Source of the DNA: a virus
Direction: 5' to 3' (one strand)
Virus record (IMG/VR): IMGVR_UViG_3300009149_000163
Location: 1-31,583 of that record
DNA length: 31,583 nucleotides
Shown: positions 23,054 to 31,583 of the stretch, in pieces
How positions within the stretch are numbered: the stretch's first letter is position 1
How the letters are laid out: each line of letters begins with the position of its first letter
Notes under the pieces: generated by a model
Told to the model about the DNA's origin: nothing
Databases searched by the model: none
Seen by the model: only the letters and a program-made list of their open reading frames with translations
Translations under genes and position numbers: made by a program

Positions 23054-26000
23054 TCATTTTAATCGAAAATAAACTGTATCATCATTTTCTAACCTTAAAC
23101 TTGTCATTAATTTTCTCGACATTGATACCCCTAATATTGATTGTGGACCAATATGTACAGGTCCACTATATATCTTAGTATCGTGGTCAAAATTAGTATC
23201 AACAGTTATTTGATCCTCGTTTTTTGGGTTTTTAAATATTGTTTGCGGAAATTCTGATAATACATCATTTGGATATAACCCACCACCCCCGGTCATTTGT
23301 CTTAGTAGATGTTCTTGGTCAAATCTACTAGAATAAAATGAATGTGTGTTCGTTGTATTTTTTATTTCTCCCCAAGTTACTTGAGTTTGATTCCCATCAT
23401 TATCACCATACCTAGAAATTATTGACATTGTACTTGAATCATTAAGTGGGTGTGCGGCATCAGCTCCGGGTGCTCCCATTTCTGTAACGGTGGTTCTTAA
23501 CCATTCCACACCATCTTTATCTTTTATTAATAGAATGAATTTTTCACCTTTAAATCCATTATATGGTATTCCATACTCTTTAATTCCAGGTCGATTTATT
23601 AATTTTTCACCCTGAAGTGTACCTAATTCATCCTCCATTGGATTAATTGTGTAAGTATTATCTTTACTATCGGTATATTCGGTTTCATATTGTGTCACGA
23701 TTTTAAATTCAAGTTGTTCTTGTTTAACCCTCGCAACCGCTCTATTAGATAACACATCGAAAAACGCTCGATAACTTGCCAAAAACGAATCTCTTGGGTC
23801 TGGTAGGGATTGTAATGGTATTCTACTTCCCGTAAATGTTGTTTCTATACCGTTATTTCTTATAACATGATTAACTTCAGTTATCCAATAAGAACCCCTA
23901 AACATTGGTACATTTTTAAGATAAAAATACATTGTTGGTTGAATCATAACATTACCCATACATGAAACAGTACATTGATATGATGCTGTTCGATATATAT
24001 CGAATAACCCTATATCTATTTGTGCTGTACTTGAACCACCTTGAGAATTACCTAAATTTTCTAATACTTGAAACGATTCTGATGTATTTCTAATTGTATT
24101 TTGATTTAACTCCAATCCTTTAAATATTGATTGGTTTTGATCACCGAAACTAACCTCAAAAGCTACTACTTTATTCGATTTCGAATAATCTATGTTCCTA
24201 AACACATCTGGAGCGATAACAAGAGGATTATTATTTACAAGACCCATATCAAAACTATCATTCGCAAATTTTGAATCCCTATCAATATCTGACATTTCAA
24301 GTCGTTTTGATAACGGACCTGTGTATTGTAATATAATTTTTGGTGACGATTCCTCATGGTCAACTTCTAAGAATGTCCCAAATAAGTTTCTAGCAACATT
24401 TTTTGATGGGATGGTTTTTCTTGTATTTGAAAAATTAGTACCATAAAAATTAACATATGCGGGTAAAGGTCTAATATCTACCCCACTATTTTTAATTAAA
24501 AGATTAATTAACGAAAATAAATTTACCTTTAATGCGTCCTTTTGTTTTAAAACACCGATTAATCTATCCATAGTTAAATAAACATCATCACCAATATCCC
24601 TGTTTGCTTTATCCAAAAATAAGAATTCTTCCATTAATGTTCTTTGACCTAATGAATTTCCTGCTACCCACTTATCATTAAAGGATTTAAAGAAATCATA
24701 TAATTCAAGTTTTATAATATCATCATTGTACCCACGACTGATTGTTAATGTTTCATCTATATCTAATGTTTCTAATTTCGAAAATCTGTTAATTAATGTG
24801 TCTAAAAATAAACTTCTTCGTTGTAAAATACCACCATAGTTTGGTTCGGTTGCTGTTGCGGTTGTATTTTTGTCTAATACATTATCAATTAAATAATTAA
24901 TAAAAGTATCTTTGTTTGTGACATCAATTCCCGCCGCACTTGCCCCGGCGTATGTGTAAATTAAGAATCTTAAATTTTTAATATTATCTTCATTTAACGC
25001 AATATTATTTGTAGTGAAAAAGTTCAAATAATATAAATCCATATCTTCACCAAGATATAATGTAATGTAATCTAAATTTTCTTGTGTAATCTGTGCTGAA
25101 TAAAATTGTCCAACATCAAAATTTTCACTATCTATTCCAGTAAATCCAAATAATGAATATGGATCGATTTCTTTTGGGTTCGCTAGTGTAAATTTAAGTA
25201 AATTCTTATTACTTAACACTTCTTCAGTAACATCTAATAAAGTTTGTTCTTGGTCATCAGCTAAATCACTAATTGTTGGGTCATCATTTGTTGGTGTTAT
25301 ATAAACCAAATCTTTTAACATTGTTTGAAATGATGAATATTTTACATCATACGGAGTATATTGTGTTTCGTCACTAAGGATTTCAGATGCAAAATATAAA
25401 AATTCTTGTTCAAATATATCTAAAATGTCAGGTTTAAATGTGGCAATTAAATCAATAACTTTTTTATTATTATCACTTAATGAATATGTGTTTCCTGTTG
25501 TTTTAAAATATTGGTCATGTGCGGGGAATGTTTCACCTGTATATGTAATAATATCATCATTATTATTAACCCATAATATTTTTAAATTATCTTGCTCTGA
25601 TTCTTCAAACTCAAATATATCTGAATAAACATTTTTTCCATTTGAAGGTAGGAACGTGTAACCGCTTTGTGTTGGTTCAAATTTTGAGTTATTAATTACT
25701 GATGTCCAAGTACGATTACCATTCATTATTAATTCTTCATTAATTATATTCCCAGCGTCACAAGCGTTTGTATATCCACTTGTTGTTGCCGCTGTTGGGT
25801 CATAAAATGTATACCCATGAATAATTTGATGAAATATTGATTGGTAAAATGGATATAATCCAATATCATCTTCATCTGCTCTATCAATTGTGTATATGCC
25901 AAGTTCACCAAACTCATATGTTCTACCATTATAATTGTCAAACATTAAATCCCCATCGAATTTATCTGTGATATTATCAATTATATCAATTCCATTTGTA

Positions 26001-28825
26001 ATATATGTTTTATACCTATGATATATTGAACCCCATTTTAACATTAAATGGTAAGGGATAAAGTGTGTTGCACCAATTTCCCTAAAAATGGTACTCATTA
26101 ATACTTCCTTACTTGTGCTACTTGTACCTTTATCGCTTTTATATGTTATCGTATCATCCAAATCTTTAAATGGTAAAGAGTTTAGAAATAGATACGATGA
26201 TGATGCATATTTTCCACTTATTTTCCCGTTAATAAAATCGATATATAATTGTTTATGAAAATAAGGTGTGTTTAAAATATGCCTATAATCATCATTAATA
26301 TTAACTCTATATTCAAAAATATTATCAGTATAACCATCTTTTACCCATTCTTCTGTGTTGATTGGTGATGATATGAACGCATCATTTGTTCTTAACCCTA
26401 AAATTCCGTGTAATTCCAATTCATTCTTCCCGAAATTTCCTGATGGTAGATATGATTTGTATGTTGTAGAATTAAATGGGTATATTTGTGTCCTATATCC
26501 TTCTGATTTATAATTATTAAGGTTATCTACGAATTTTTCGTATTTATCCCCAAAATCTATCGTACCTGATGTTTCTTCATATTTTTCTACATTAAAATCC
26601 CAATCTAATGTTTCTGTTATATAAGAAACTGTTGGTGTTTGACTAGTATGATAAGGCCATCTTTCAAATGCAGAATAACTATACATTAAATCTTCAAATT
26701 GAGCAACGGATGTCGCTTGTTGTTTTAATATCTCAATCGCGGTATAGTTTTCTTTTATCTTATTTTCTAAATTTTCGAACTCAATTTCCGCTAATTCTTG
26801 TATTGTTGTTGGGCTGTATGAATCTATTGATGTAATAACACTTGCTCTTTCCCATATTTCATATAAAATAGATGTCATTGATTTATCATAATATGGTGAT
26901 ACGCCTGTTAAATTTGTAAAAGTAGATAAATCATATGTATCTACCTTTTCAGTATCGGTTTCAAAAACATAAGTAACAAGATCCGATGGTCCTTCTTTTT
27001 CTGTTAATGGGTCAGTTTTACGGGTAGCAACCGAGTTGTATTCTTCTACAAACCCTACTTCCGGCCATAATGTTGTATCATCTGACTTTAATTTTTTAGA
27101 TATACTACTCGCTCCAGGATAAATTAATATATTTTGTTTTGTACCGACAGTTGTTTCTTTAACTTCTGGCCATGGGTATATATTATCAGCACCAATGCTA
27201 TCTGTTGAAACATTGCTTAAAACCTCACTTCTATTTTCTGCTTGATTAAATGCGTCTATATGAACTTTTTTTAATAATCTAATGTATGTATCCGCATTTG
27301 CTAAAACAACACCAATAATGTTTCTCATTGTTGGTTCGAATCCAAATCCGGTTTCAGGTTTTTTTACAATTTTATTCATTTCTTCCTGAAGATTTTTTTC
27401 TAATTCGTTGCATTGTTCCGTATAATCTCTTCTAACATTATTTATATCAGATATTAGTTTGTCATAGTCTATTAAAACCTTTGCACCTGTTTGTCTATAA
27501 TATTTTTTAATACTTTCTGGACTTGATTTCCATATTTTATTAAGGGATATTTGTTTAATATCTATTCCATTCTTTTTAAGTAAACTATCGTCCCTACCTA
27601 CACCAAACGCTTGGTTACCGTTTAATTCTTCTGTGTAATTTTTTAATATATGTTCTAATGTACCTGTTGCGTCCCCATCAACTACGAATTCTAATGAATT
27701 TGAGTCGTTATCTGATAACTTATATAAATTAGTACCATCAACTTCTTCAACTTGACCCGATAAGTGTAATTTTTTCCACGAATCAACAGAATTATAAAAT
27801 GATTGTATTAGTTTTTCAAAATCATTAACCCCAGATAATACTTTTGGGTCTACAATTTCACGAAAAATTTCGTTTTCTAGTATTTTATCTAACCTACCAG
27901 CAATTACCGCAATTTCCTGTAATGTTTTAACAGGAAAATCATCAGCTAATAACCCCTTTGATTTATATTCGTCATATACTGATTTTAATGTGACATAACC
28001 TATACTTGTTTTCTTTAATATTTTATCATAAAATCCAGTATTTTCATTATATTGAGCTAATGTCCCTTTTTCACCAGTAGGGTCTGATTCACTATTTACA
28101 GAACGCTCAACCCCATACATATATGGTGCGTTTAATATACCCGCTAATGGAATATCATTTAAAAACGCGAATGTTGAGCCAACAAATGTTGTATCTATAT
28201 CGAAATTACCCGTACCTGAATTAAATGCGGAGTTAAAACTAACCATATGTAACCTATATCGAATAGCTTTACCGTAATATCCCTTAACTGTTAAATAAAA
28301 TATCGGCCATGGGATATGGAAAAATGCTTTATACGGTGAATTTTCAGGTGATTCAAATAATGTTTTACCCCTAACATCAATAAATTTTATTTGTATTTGA
28401 GGAATAAAATTTAAACCAGTTATTTGTATATTAATTTGTTCAATACCAAATGTTTGTGCTGTACTGTCAGATTGATTAAATTCCTTATTATCAGCATAAT
28501 TGGTATTGTCTTTTCCTTTTTTTTCGGTTACATTAGTAAATGAATCAGTCCAAGTAGTGTCATAATCTTTACCTTTATCGTTCTGTAAAAAATTTAATGT
28601 ACCTTTTGCGATAGAAACAAGTTGATTCGTTTCATTACCCGATATAAGTGTGGTTCTAGGAACTAAATCAGCTTCTAAATTCACATAAATGACTAGATTT
28701 TCTGGTTCAACTTCCCTTTTTTGAAGATACCCATTCGACAATACAGTATTGGGATCAATATAAATTAAATTATTTTGGTCCGTTTTTACTAAAATATCCC
28801 CTGAATTTGTTAATTTATCCGCCAT
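23054..28825 (-). CDS. Giant baseplate hub-like virion protein (1923 aa)
   Basis: This is the largest gene in the window. It directly follows gp53, where T4-type phages keep hub genes, and overlaps it by 11 bases. Near residue 135-190 is an assembly-type region (NFIPQIQIKFIDVRGK, then AFFHIPWPIFYLTVKGYYGK). Around residues 1600-1690 a stretch resembles the hub/late-control family: YQCTVSCMGNVMIQP, then FRGSYWITEVNHVIRNNGI and a closing FTGSR, which fits the domain that links tube and spike in gp27/gpD-like proteins. The middle of more than 1000 residues is Tyr/Asp/Asn-rich with no motif I recognise. I see no lysozyme active site. T4 gp27 is only 391 residues, so this is either a much-expanded hub or a fusion. 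Confidence 0.6.
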   Translation of the reverse strand: MADKLTNSGDILVKTDQNNLIYIDPNTVLSNGYLQKREVEPENLVIYVNLEADLVPRTTLISGNETNQLVSIAKGTLNFLQNDKGKDYDTTWTDSFTNVTEKKGKDNTNYADNKEFNQSDSTAQTFGIEQINIQITGLNFIPQIQIKFIDVRGKTLFESPENSPYKAFFHIPWPIFYLTVKGYYGKAIRYRLHMVSFNSAFNSGTGNFDIDTTFVGSTFAFLNDIPLAGILNAPYMYGVERSVNSESDPTGEKGTLAQYNENTGFYDKILKKTSIGYVTLKSVYDEYKSKGLLADDFPVKTLQEIAVIAGRLDKILENEIFREIVDPKVLSGVNDFEKLIQSFYNSVDSWKKLHLSGQVEEVDGTNLYKLSDNDSNSLEFVVDGDATGTLEHILKNYTEELNGNQAFGVGRDDSLLKKNGIDIKQISLNKIWKSSPESIKKYYRQTGAKVLIDYDKLISDINNVRRDYTEQCNELEKNLQEEMNKIVKKPETGFGFEPTMRNIIGVVLANADTYIRLLKKVHIDAFNQAENRSEVLSNVSTDSIGADNIYPWPEVKETTVGTKQNILIYPGASSISKKLKSDDTTLWPEVGFVEEYNSVATRKTDPLTEKEGPSDLVTYVFETDTEKVDTYDLSTFTNLTGVSPYYDKSMTSILYEIWERASVITSIDSYSPTTIQELAEIEFENLENKIKENYTAIEILKQQATSVAQFEDLMYSYSAFERWPYHTSQTPTVSYITETLDWDFNVEKYEETSGTIDFGDKYEKFVDNLNNYKSEGYRTQIYPFNSTTYKSYLPSGNFGKNELELHGILGLRTNDAFISSPINTEEWVKDGYTDNIFEYRVNINDDYRHILNTPYFHKQLYIDFINGKISGKYASSSYLFLNSLPFKDLDDTITYKSDKGTSSTSKEVLMSTIFREIGATHFIPYHLMLKWGSIYHRYKTYITNGIDIIDNITDKFDGDLMFDNYNGRTYEFGELGIYTIDRADEDDIGLYPFYQSIFHQIIHGYTFYDPTAATTSGYTNACDAGNIINEELIMNGNRTWTSVINNSKFEPTQSGYTFLPSNGKNVYSDIFEFEESEQDNLKILWVNNNDDIITYTGETFPAHDQYFKTTGNTYSLSDNNKKVIDLIATFKPDILDIFEQEFLYFASEILSDETQYTPYDVKYSSFQTMLKDLVYITPTNDDPTISDLADDQEQTLLDVTEEVLSNKNLLKFTLANPKEIDPYSLFGFTGIDSENFDVGQFYSAQITQENLDYITLYLGEDMDLYYLNFFTTNNIALNEDNIKNLRFLIYTYAGASAAGIDVTNKDTFINYLIDNVLDKNTTATATEPNYGGILQRRSLFLDTLINRFSKLETLDIDETLTISRGYNDDIIKLELYDFFKSFNDKWVAGNSLGQRTLMEEFLFLDKANRDIGDDVYLTMDRLIGVLKQKDALKVNLFSLINLLIKNSGVDIRPLPAYVNFYGTNFSNTRKTIPSKNVARNLFGTFLEVDHEESSPKIILQYTGPLSKRLEMSDIDRDSKFANDSFDMGLVNNNPLVIAPDVFRNIDYSKSNKVVAFEVSFGDQNQSIFKGLELNQNTIRNTSESFQVLENLGNSQGGSSTAQIDIGLFDIYRTASYQCTVSCMGNVMIQPTMYFYLKNVPMFRGSYWITEVNHVIRNNGIETTFTGSRIPLQSLPDPRDSFLASYRAFFDVLSNRAVARVKQEQLEFKIVTQYETEYTDSKDNTYTINPMEDELGTLQGEKLINRPGIKEYGIPYNGFKGEKFILLIKDKDGVEWLRTTVTEMGAPGADAAHPLNDSSTMSIISRYGDNDGNQTQVTWGEIKNTTNTHSFYSSRFDQEHLLRQMTGGGGLYPNDVLSEFPQTIFKNPKNEDQITVDTNFDHDTKIYSGPVHIGPQSILGVSMSRKLMTSLRLENDDTVYFRLK

Positions 28826-29138
28826 AGTACAATTTATACAAATCTACACTTCTCTTATAATCTTGTAAAGTCGAAAGGAGAGGTAATGGTATTCTTAACA
28901 TAAAATTATCAGGAATTTCAAATTCGATACTACCCGCTAATGGATTTGCTTGTAAAATTAACCAACTGAAGAATGGTGTACCATATTTTTCATCAGATAT
29001 CTTATCAAGTCTTGTCTTACCTTTTTTATACTGCACATATTCATCAGTCCCTTTAATTGGAATTTCAAGACCTGGAACTATTTTAAATGTTCCATCTTCT
29101 TCAAAATATTGGTATCTATCAAAATATTGTGAGCTCAT
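28815..29138 (-). CDS. gp53: Baseplate wedge protein gp53-like, LysM-type fold (107 aa)
   Basis: The 107 residues match the gp53/tail LysM-like pattern: KGKTRLDKISDEKYGTPFF (about 40-58), then WLILQANP, then EIPDNFMLRIPLP. In T4, gp53 (196 aa) is a wedge component that lies beside the hub gene 5; here too it precedes the hub-like gene. The ATG overlaps the previous stop by 4 bases (ATGA). It is shorter than T4 gp53, lacking any C-terminal extension, and could alternatively be a general tail LysM protein. Confidence 0.72.
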   Translation of the reverse strand: MSSQYFDRYQYFEEDGTFKIVPGLEIPIKGTDEYVQYKKGKTRLDKISDEKYGTPFFSWLILQANPLAGSIEFEIPDNFMLRIPLPLLSTLQDYKRSVDLYKLYYGG

Positions 29139-31583
29139 ATCTTATAAAAATTTAATGTTGAACCTAATTCAACTTTATTTGACATTATGTTTGTTAATTC
29201 TGTTATTTCATCCCCCACAAACTCGTAAGGTTCTAAAACTGTGAATATTACGGGATTTGTATCTTTTTGTGTTGGAAATTTCTTTAAATTCACATCTATT
29301 GGGTCTGGTTCTTCTAAGAATTTATCTAACCTTTTATCAAGTTTTGAAATATAATTCGTAAAATTACTATCATCCCTATATAAATTTAAAATTTGTTCCT
29401 TATCTTCATATAATAATAAAGATAATAATTCAGAAAATACACTATCATCCATTTCATCACTTGGTGTAGCGAAAATATATGACGTATCTAAATCATCAGT
29501 AAATCTATCATAATAATCTTGTACATACTCGATAACCTTATCATATTTGTCATAAAAATTCGTATAATCAGTAAATGTAACACCTGTTGTTGAACCATCA
29601 GTTTCGACATACCCATCATGATTATGCTGAACAATAAAATTCAACTTATCAAGTGTAGATATTAAATTATTTCTTGTACTTTCAGCACTTGTAATAGAAC
29701 CATTATCAATAAATTCGTCTCCCCAATCTTTTATTTTTTGTGTAAGATAAATTTGAAGTTTTTGCTCTGATATTGTCATTAATCCTTCACCTAAATCCTT
29801 ATCGAACTTCATTAATTCACTTATATTTGTAGATTGTCTTTTTGTGTCCATTATTGAAATAAAATTACCTACATAATAACCGAAATCTTGATTATTTCCT
29901 TGTGGATATTCACCTAACATTTCCATTGTTTCCGTACCTGACCCTGTTTGAGCGGTATAGTTATACACTTTTCTATATGTTGGAGAAAAGAACATTGATG
30001 ATATTTTTGCTCCGTATTTTTCACTAATATCATATAAAGCGTCTTTATGTGCGTTGAAATAGTCTTCTACTCGTGTAAATGAATCACCAACAATATCCGT
30101 ATATTGTAATGTGGTAACATCATTAACTGTAACTATTTCACCAATATATTGTCCCGCATTAATATTATCTGCTGTGTTAGCGTTCCCTTCTGGTGTTGGT
30201 ACACCATTTGCTTCATTTAATAATTCTTCTAAGAACCCCTTTGTATATTTACTTCTATCTTCTGTCGCTGTTGCTCTATAATCATACATTTCGGTATTCG
30301 CATAGAAATTAGATGATAATGCGTTTTGTAATAATTCCACAGGTTTTTCTAATCCATGACCACCAATAAAACTAATTTGTAATTGAACATCAGCAATCAT
30401 TGGTTGGATACCTATACCTTCAGGGTTTAAATCCCAAGTCGTGTCATCGTATGAAATATTAACATCACGAATAATAACTTTTGAATGATAAAAATCACCT
30501 ATTCTCATAACACATACTGGTGGTGGACCAAATGTTGTATTTCTTGCATTTAAATCGTTTATATCACTAATACCTTTAATCGGAATTGTGTCGCCAGGTC
30601 TAATACATTGATTTAAGAATGTTAATCTAGCATTTAATCCTTCAGGTGTCATTGAATGGAACGCAGGATGAAAATATTTAAGTTTTTCCCTTAATGATTG
30701 AAACGCAACTGGTGAATCTTCTTCAAATTTTTGGAAATAGTAACACTCTGAAAGTGTTTTCATTATTATTCTTTTTAATTCATCCAAAGGTGGTCTTTGT
30801 TCTTGTGGTGTTTTACTATCTATTGGATTTAAAATAACTTTTGGTACATTAGGGTTTTCCGAATCATCTATCGTAGTTGTTCCCTGCACATTACCATTTG
30901 TACTTGCAAGTGTTGTTTTAATATTAACATCTGCTTGTCTACATTGAAATGTTATAGGTGCTGTTCTTTTTATTTCGTCACTAGTAAGAAATGGTTCAGA
31001 ACATTCGCTCGATCCTGTTTCACCTAAATTATTTATTTTTGTAAATATAATATTACCCTCAGCCCAACCATAACCGAGTGACTTTAAAGGTATTGATGGT
31101 AAATTTGATCCATCAGTTGGCCATGACACATCTGGTACACTACCACCATTTATTTTATCTAAAATATCAATAATAATTGAATATGTACGTCTATATGTTA
31201 AATCTTCGTTATAATCATTATTTGCTGGGGATGACGCTGATGATTCTATTTTTATTTCAATATCTTTTACTTTTTTTTCCGTTAATGCATTTTTAATGCT
31301 TGTTAATGTGTTATCATACTCAGTATAATTTGATTCTAGCTCATCAAAATAACCAGATATGGTACTAATTGTATTTGCTGACCAACTCTCAACTTGTGTT
31401 GAATCTAATTCTGGAACATTCCATAATAAATTTGCATCATTTGTTTGTATATCACCTGACGGATATGATATAAGTGTTTGTAATGCTATTGTTAATTCGG
31501 CGATGTAATTACTTTCATTTCCAATATAATTGTTATATATTGTTGTGTATTTTTCCGTTGTTGTTTTATTACCACTTGGTGCA
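29135..31583 (-). CDS. Baseplate/tail-tube-like protein, partial (5' end beyond right edge)
   Basis: The frame is open to the window edge. A GTG at 31129 could be read as a start, but reading upstream gives about 150 more in-frame codons without a stop, so the visible product is at least 815 residues and the N-terminus is missing. Around 31130-31280 the codons give VKDIEIKIESS, then NEDLTYRRTYSI, which looks like an OmpA-type pattern. Around 30340-30540 the stretch VCVMRIGDFYHSKVIIRDV and NPEGIGIQPMIADVQLQISF resembles tail-tube/baseplate tube proteins of contractile systems. The C-terminal half is acidic and helical. It overlaps gp53 by 4 bases. By context it is a tube-baseplate junction protein (T4 gp48/gp54 role), with moderate certainty. 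Confidence 0.6.
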   Translation of the reverse strand, partial: APSGNKTTTEKYTTIYNNYIGNESNYIAELTIALQTLISYPSGDIQTNDANLLWNVPELDSTQVESWSANTISTISGYFDELESNYTEYDNTLTSIKNALTEKKVKDIEIKIESSASSPANNDYNEDLTYRRTYSIIIDILDKINGGSVPDVSWPTDGSNLPSIPLKSLGYGWAEGNIIFTKINNLGETGSSECSEPFLTSDEIKRTAPITFQCRQADVNIKTTLASTNGNVQGTTTIDDSENPNVPKVILNPIDSKTPQEQRPPLDELKRIIMKTLSECYYFQKFEEDSPVAFQSLREKLKYFHPAFHSMTPEGLNARLTFLNQCIRPGDTIPIKGISDINDLNARNTTFGPPPVCVMRIGDFYHSKVIIRDVNISYDDTTWDLNPEGIGIQPMIADVQLQISFIGGHGLEKPVELLQNALSSNFYANTEMYDYRATATEDRSKYTKGFLEELLNEANGVPTPEGNANTADNINAGQYIGEIVTVNDVTTLQYTDIVGDSFTRVEDYFNAHKDALYDISEKYGAKISSMFFSPTYRKVYNYTAQTGSGTETMEMLGEYPQGNNQDFGYYVGNFISIMDTKRQSTNISELMKFDKDLGEGLMTISEQKLQIYLTQKIKDWGDEFIDNGSITSAESTRNNLISTLDKLNFIVQHNHDGYVETDGSTTGVTFTDYTNFYDKYDKVIEYVQDYYDRFTDDLDTSYIFATPSDEMDDSVFSELLSLLLYEDKEQILNLYRDDSNFTNYISKLDKRLDKFLEEPDPIDVNLKKFPTQKDTNPVIFTVLEPYEFVGDEITELTNIMSNKVELGSTLNFYKI

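Overview
The window is a block of a large, AT-rich genome of a tailed phage with a contractile, T4-type tail. Every credible gene lies on the minus strand, so transcription runs from position 31583 towards 1. Genes are packed with overlaps of 1 to 11 bases or gaps of a few bases. No stretch over 300 bases lacks a gene, and I saw no tRNA, rRNA, CRISPR array or insertion sequence. Start codons are preceded by A/T-rich leaders with no clear Shine-Dalgarno motif. Together with the base composition, this makes a Bacteroidota host plausible, but that is inference and not proven by the window.

In order of transcription the layout has three parts. First comes a tail/baseplate block (31583-22110). It holds a large baseplate/tail-tube-like protein cut by the right edge, a gp53-like baseplate wedge protein, a 1923-residue protein with a hub-like C-terminal segment, a 67-residue protein of unknown function and a 230-residue protein with a Pro-rich linker and coiled coil. 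An intrinsic terminator follows (about 22034-22059). Second comes a replication/recombination/nucleotide cassette (21986-13094): gp32-like single-strand DNA-binding protein, UvsX/RecA-like recombinase, T4 RNase H/FEN-type 5' nuclease, a 152-residue unknown, a gp41/DnaB-like helicase whose P-loop is interrupted by an intein, and a class II (adenosylcobalamin-dependent) ribonucleotide reductase. A second intrinsic terminator (about 13040-13065) closes it. Third, the tail programme resumes (13009-1) with an unknown basic protein, gp25, a small protein-kinase-fold-like protein, gp6, a 1377-residue protein in the position of T4 gp7, and five further virion-type proteins, the last cut by the left edge.

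The replication cassette is thus embedded between two baseplate gene blocks and bracketed by terminators. Its members would work together: gp32 coats single strands, UvsX drives recombination-dependent initiation, the helicase unwinds, the 5' nuclease removes primers, and the reductase supplies dNTPs. The most notable single element is the helicase intein. It starts with Ala, carries the Trp-Cys-Thr signature of class 3 inteins and contains two intact LAGLIDADG motifs, and it sits exactly inside the Walker A motif. Other points of interest are a kinase-like gene between gp25 and gp6, a gp32 without zinc ligands but with a bacterial-SSB-like Asp-Asp-Leu-Pro-Phe tip, a strong hairpin between gp32 and uvsX, and an internal membrane-like segment in the gp7-position protein. 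Both edge genes are open at the window boundary, and the right-edge gene extends well upstream of the first plausible start codon seen here.
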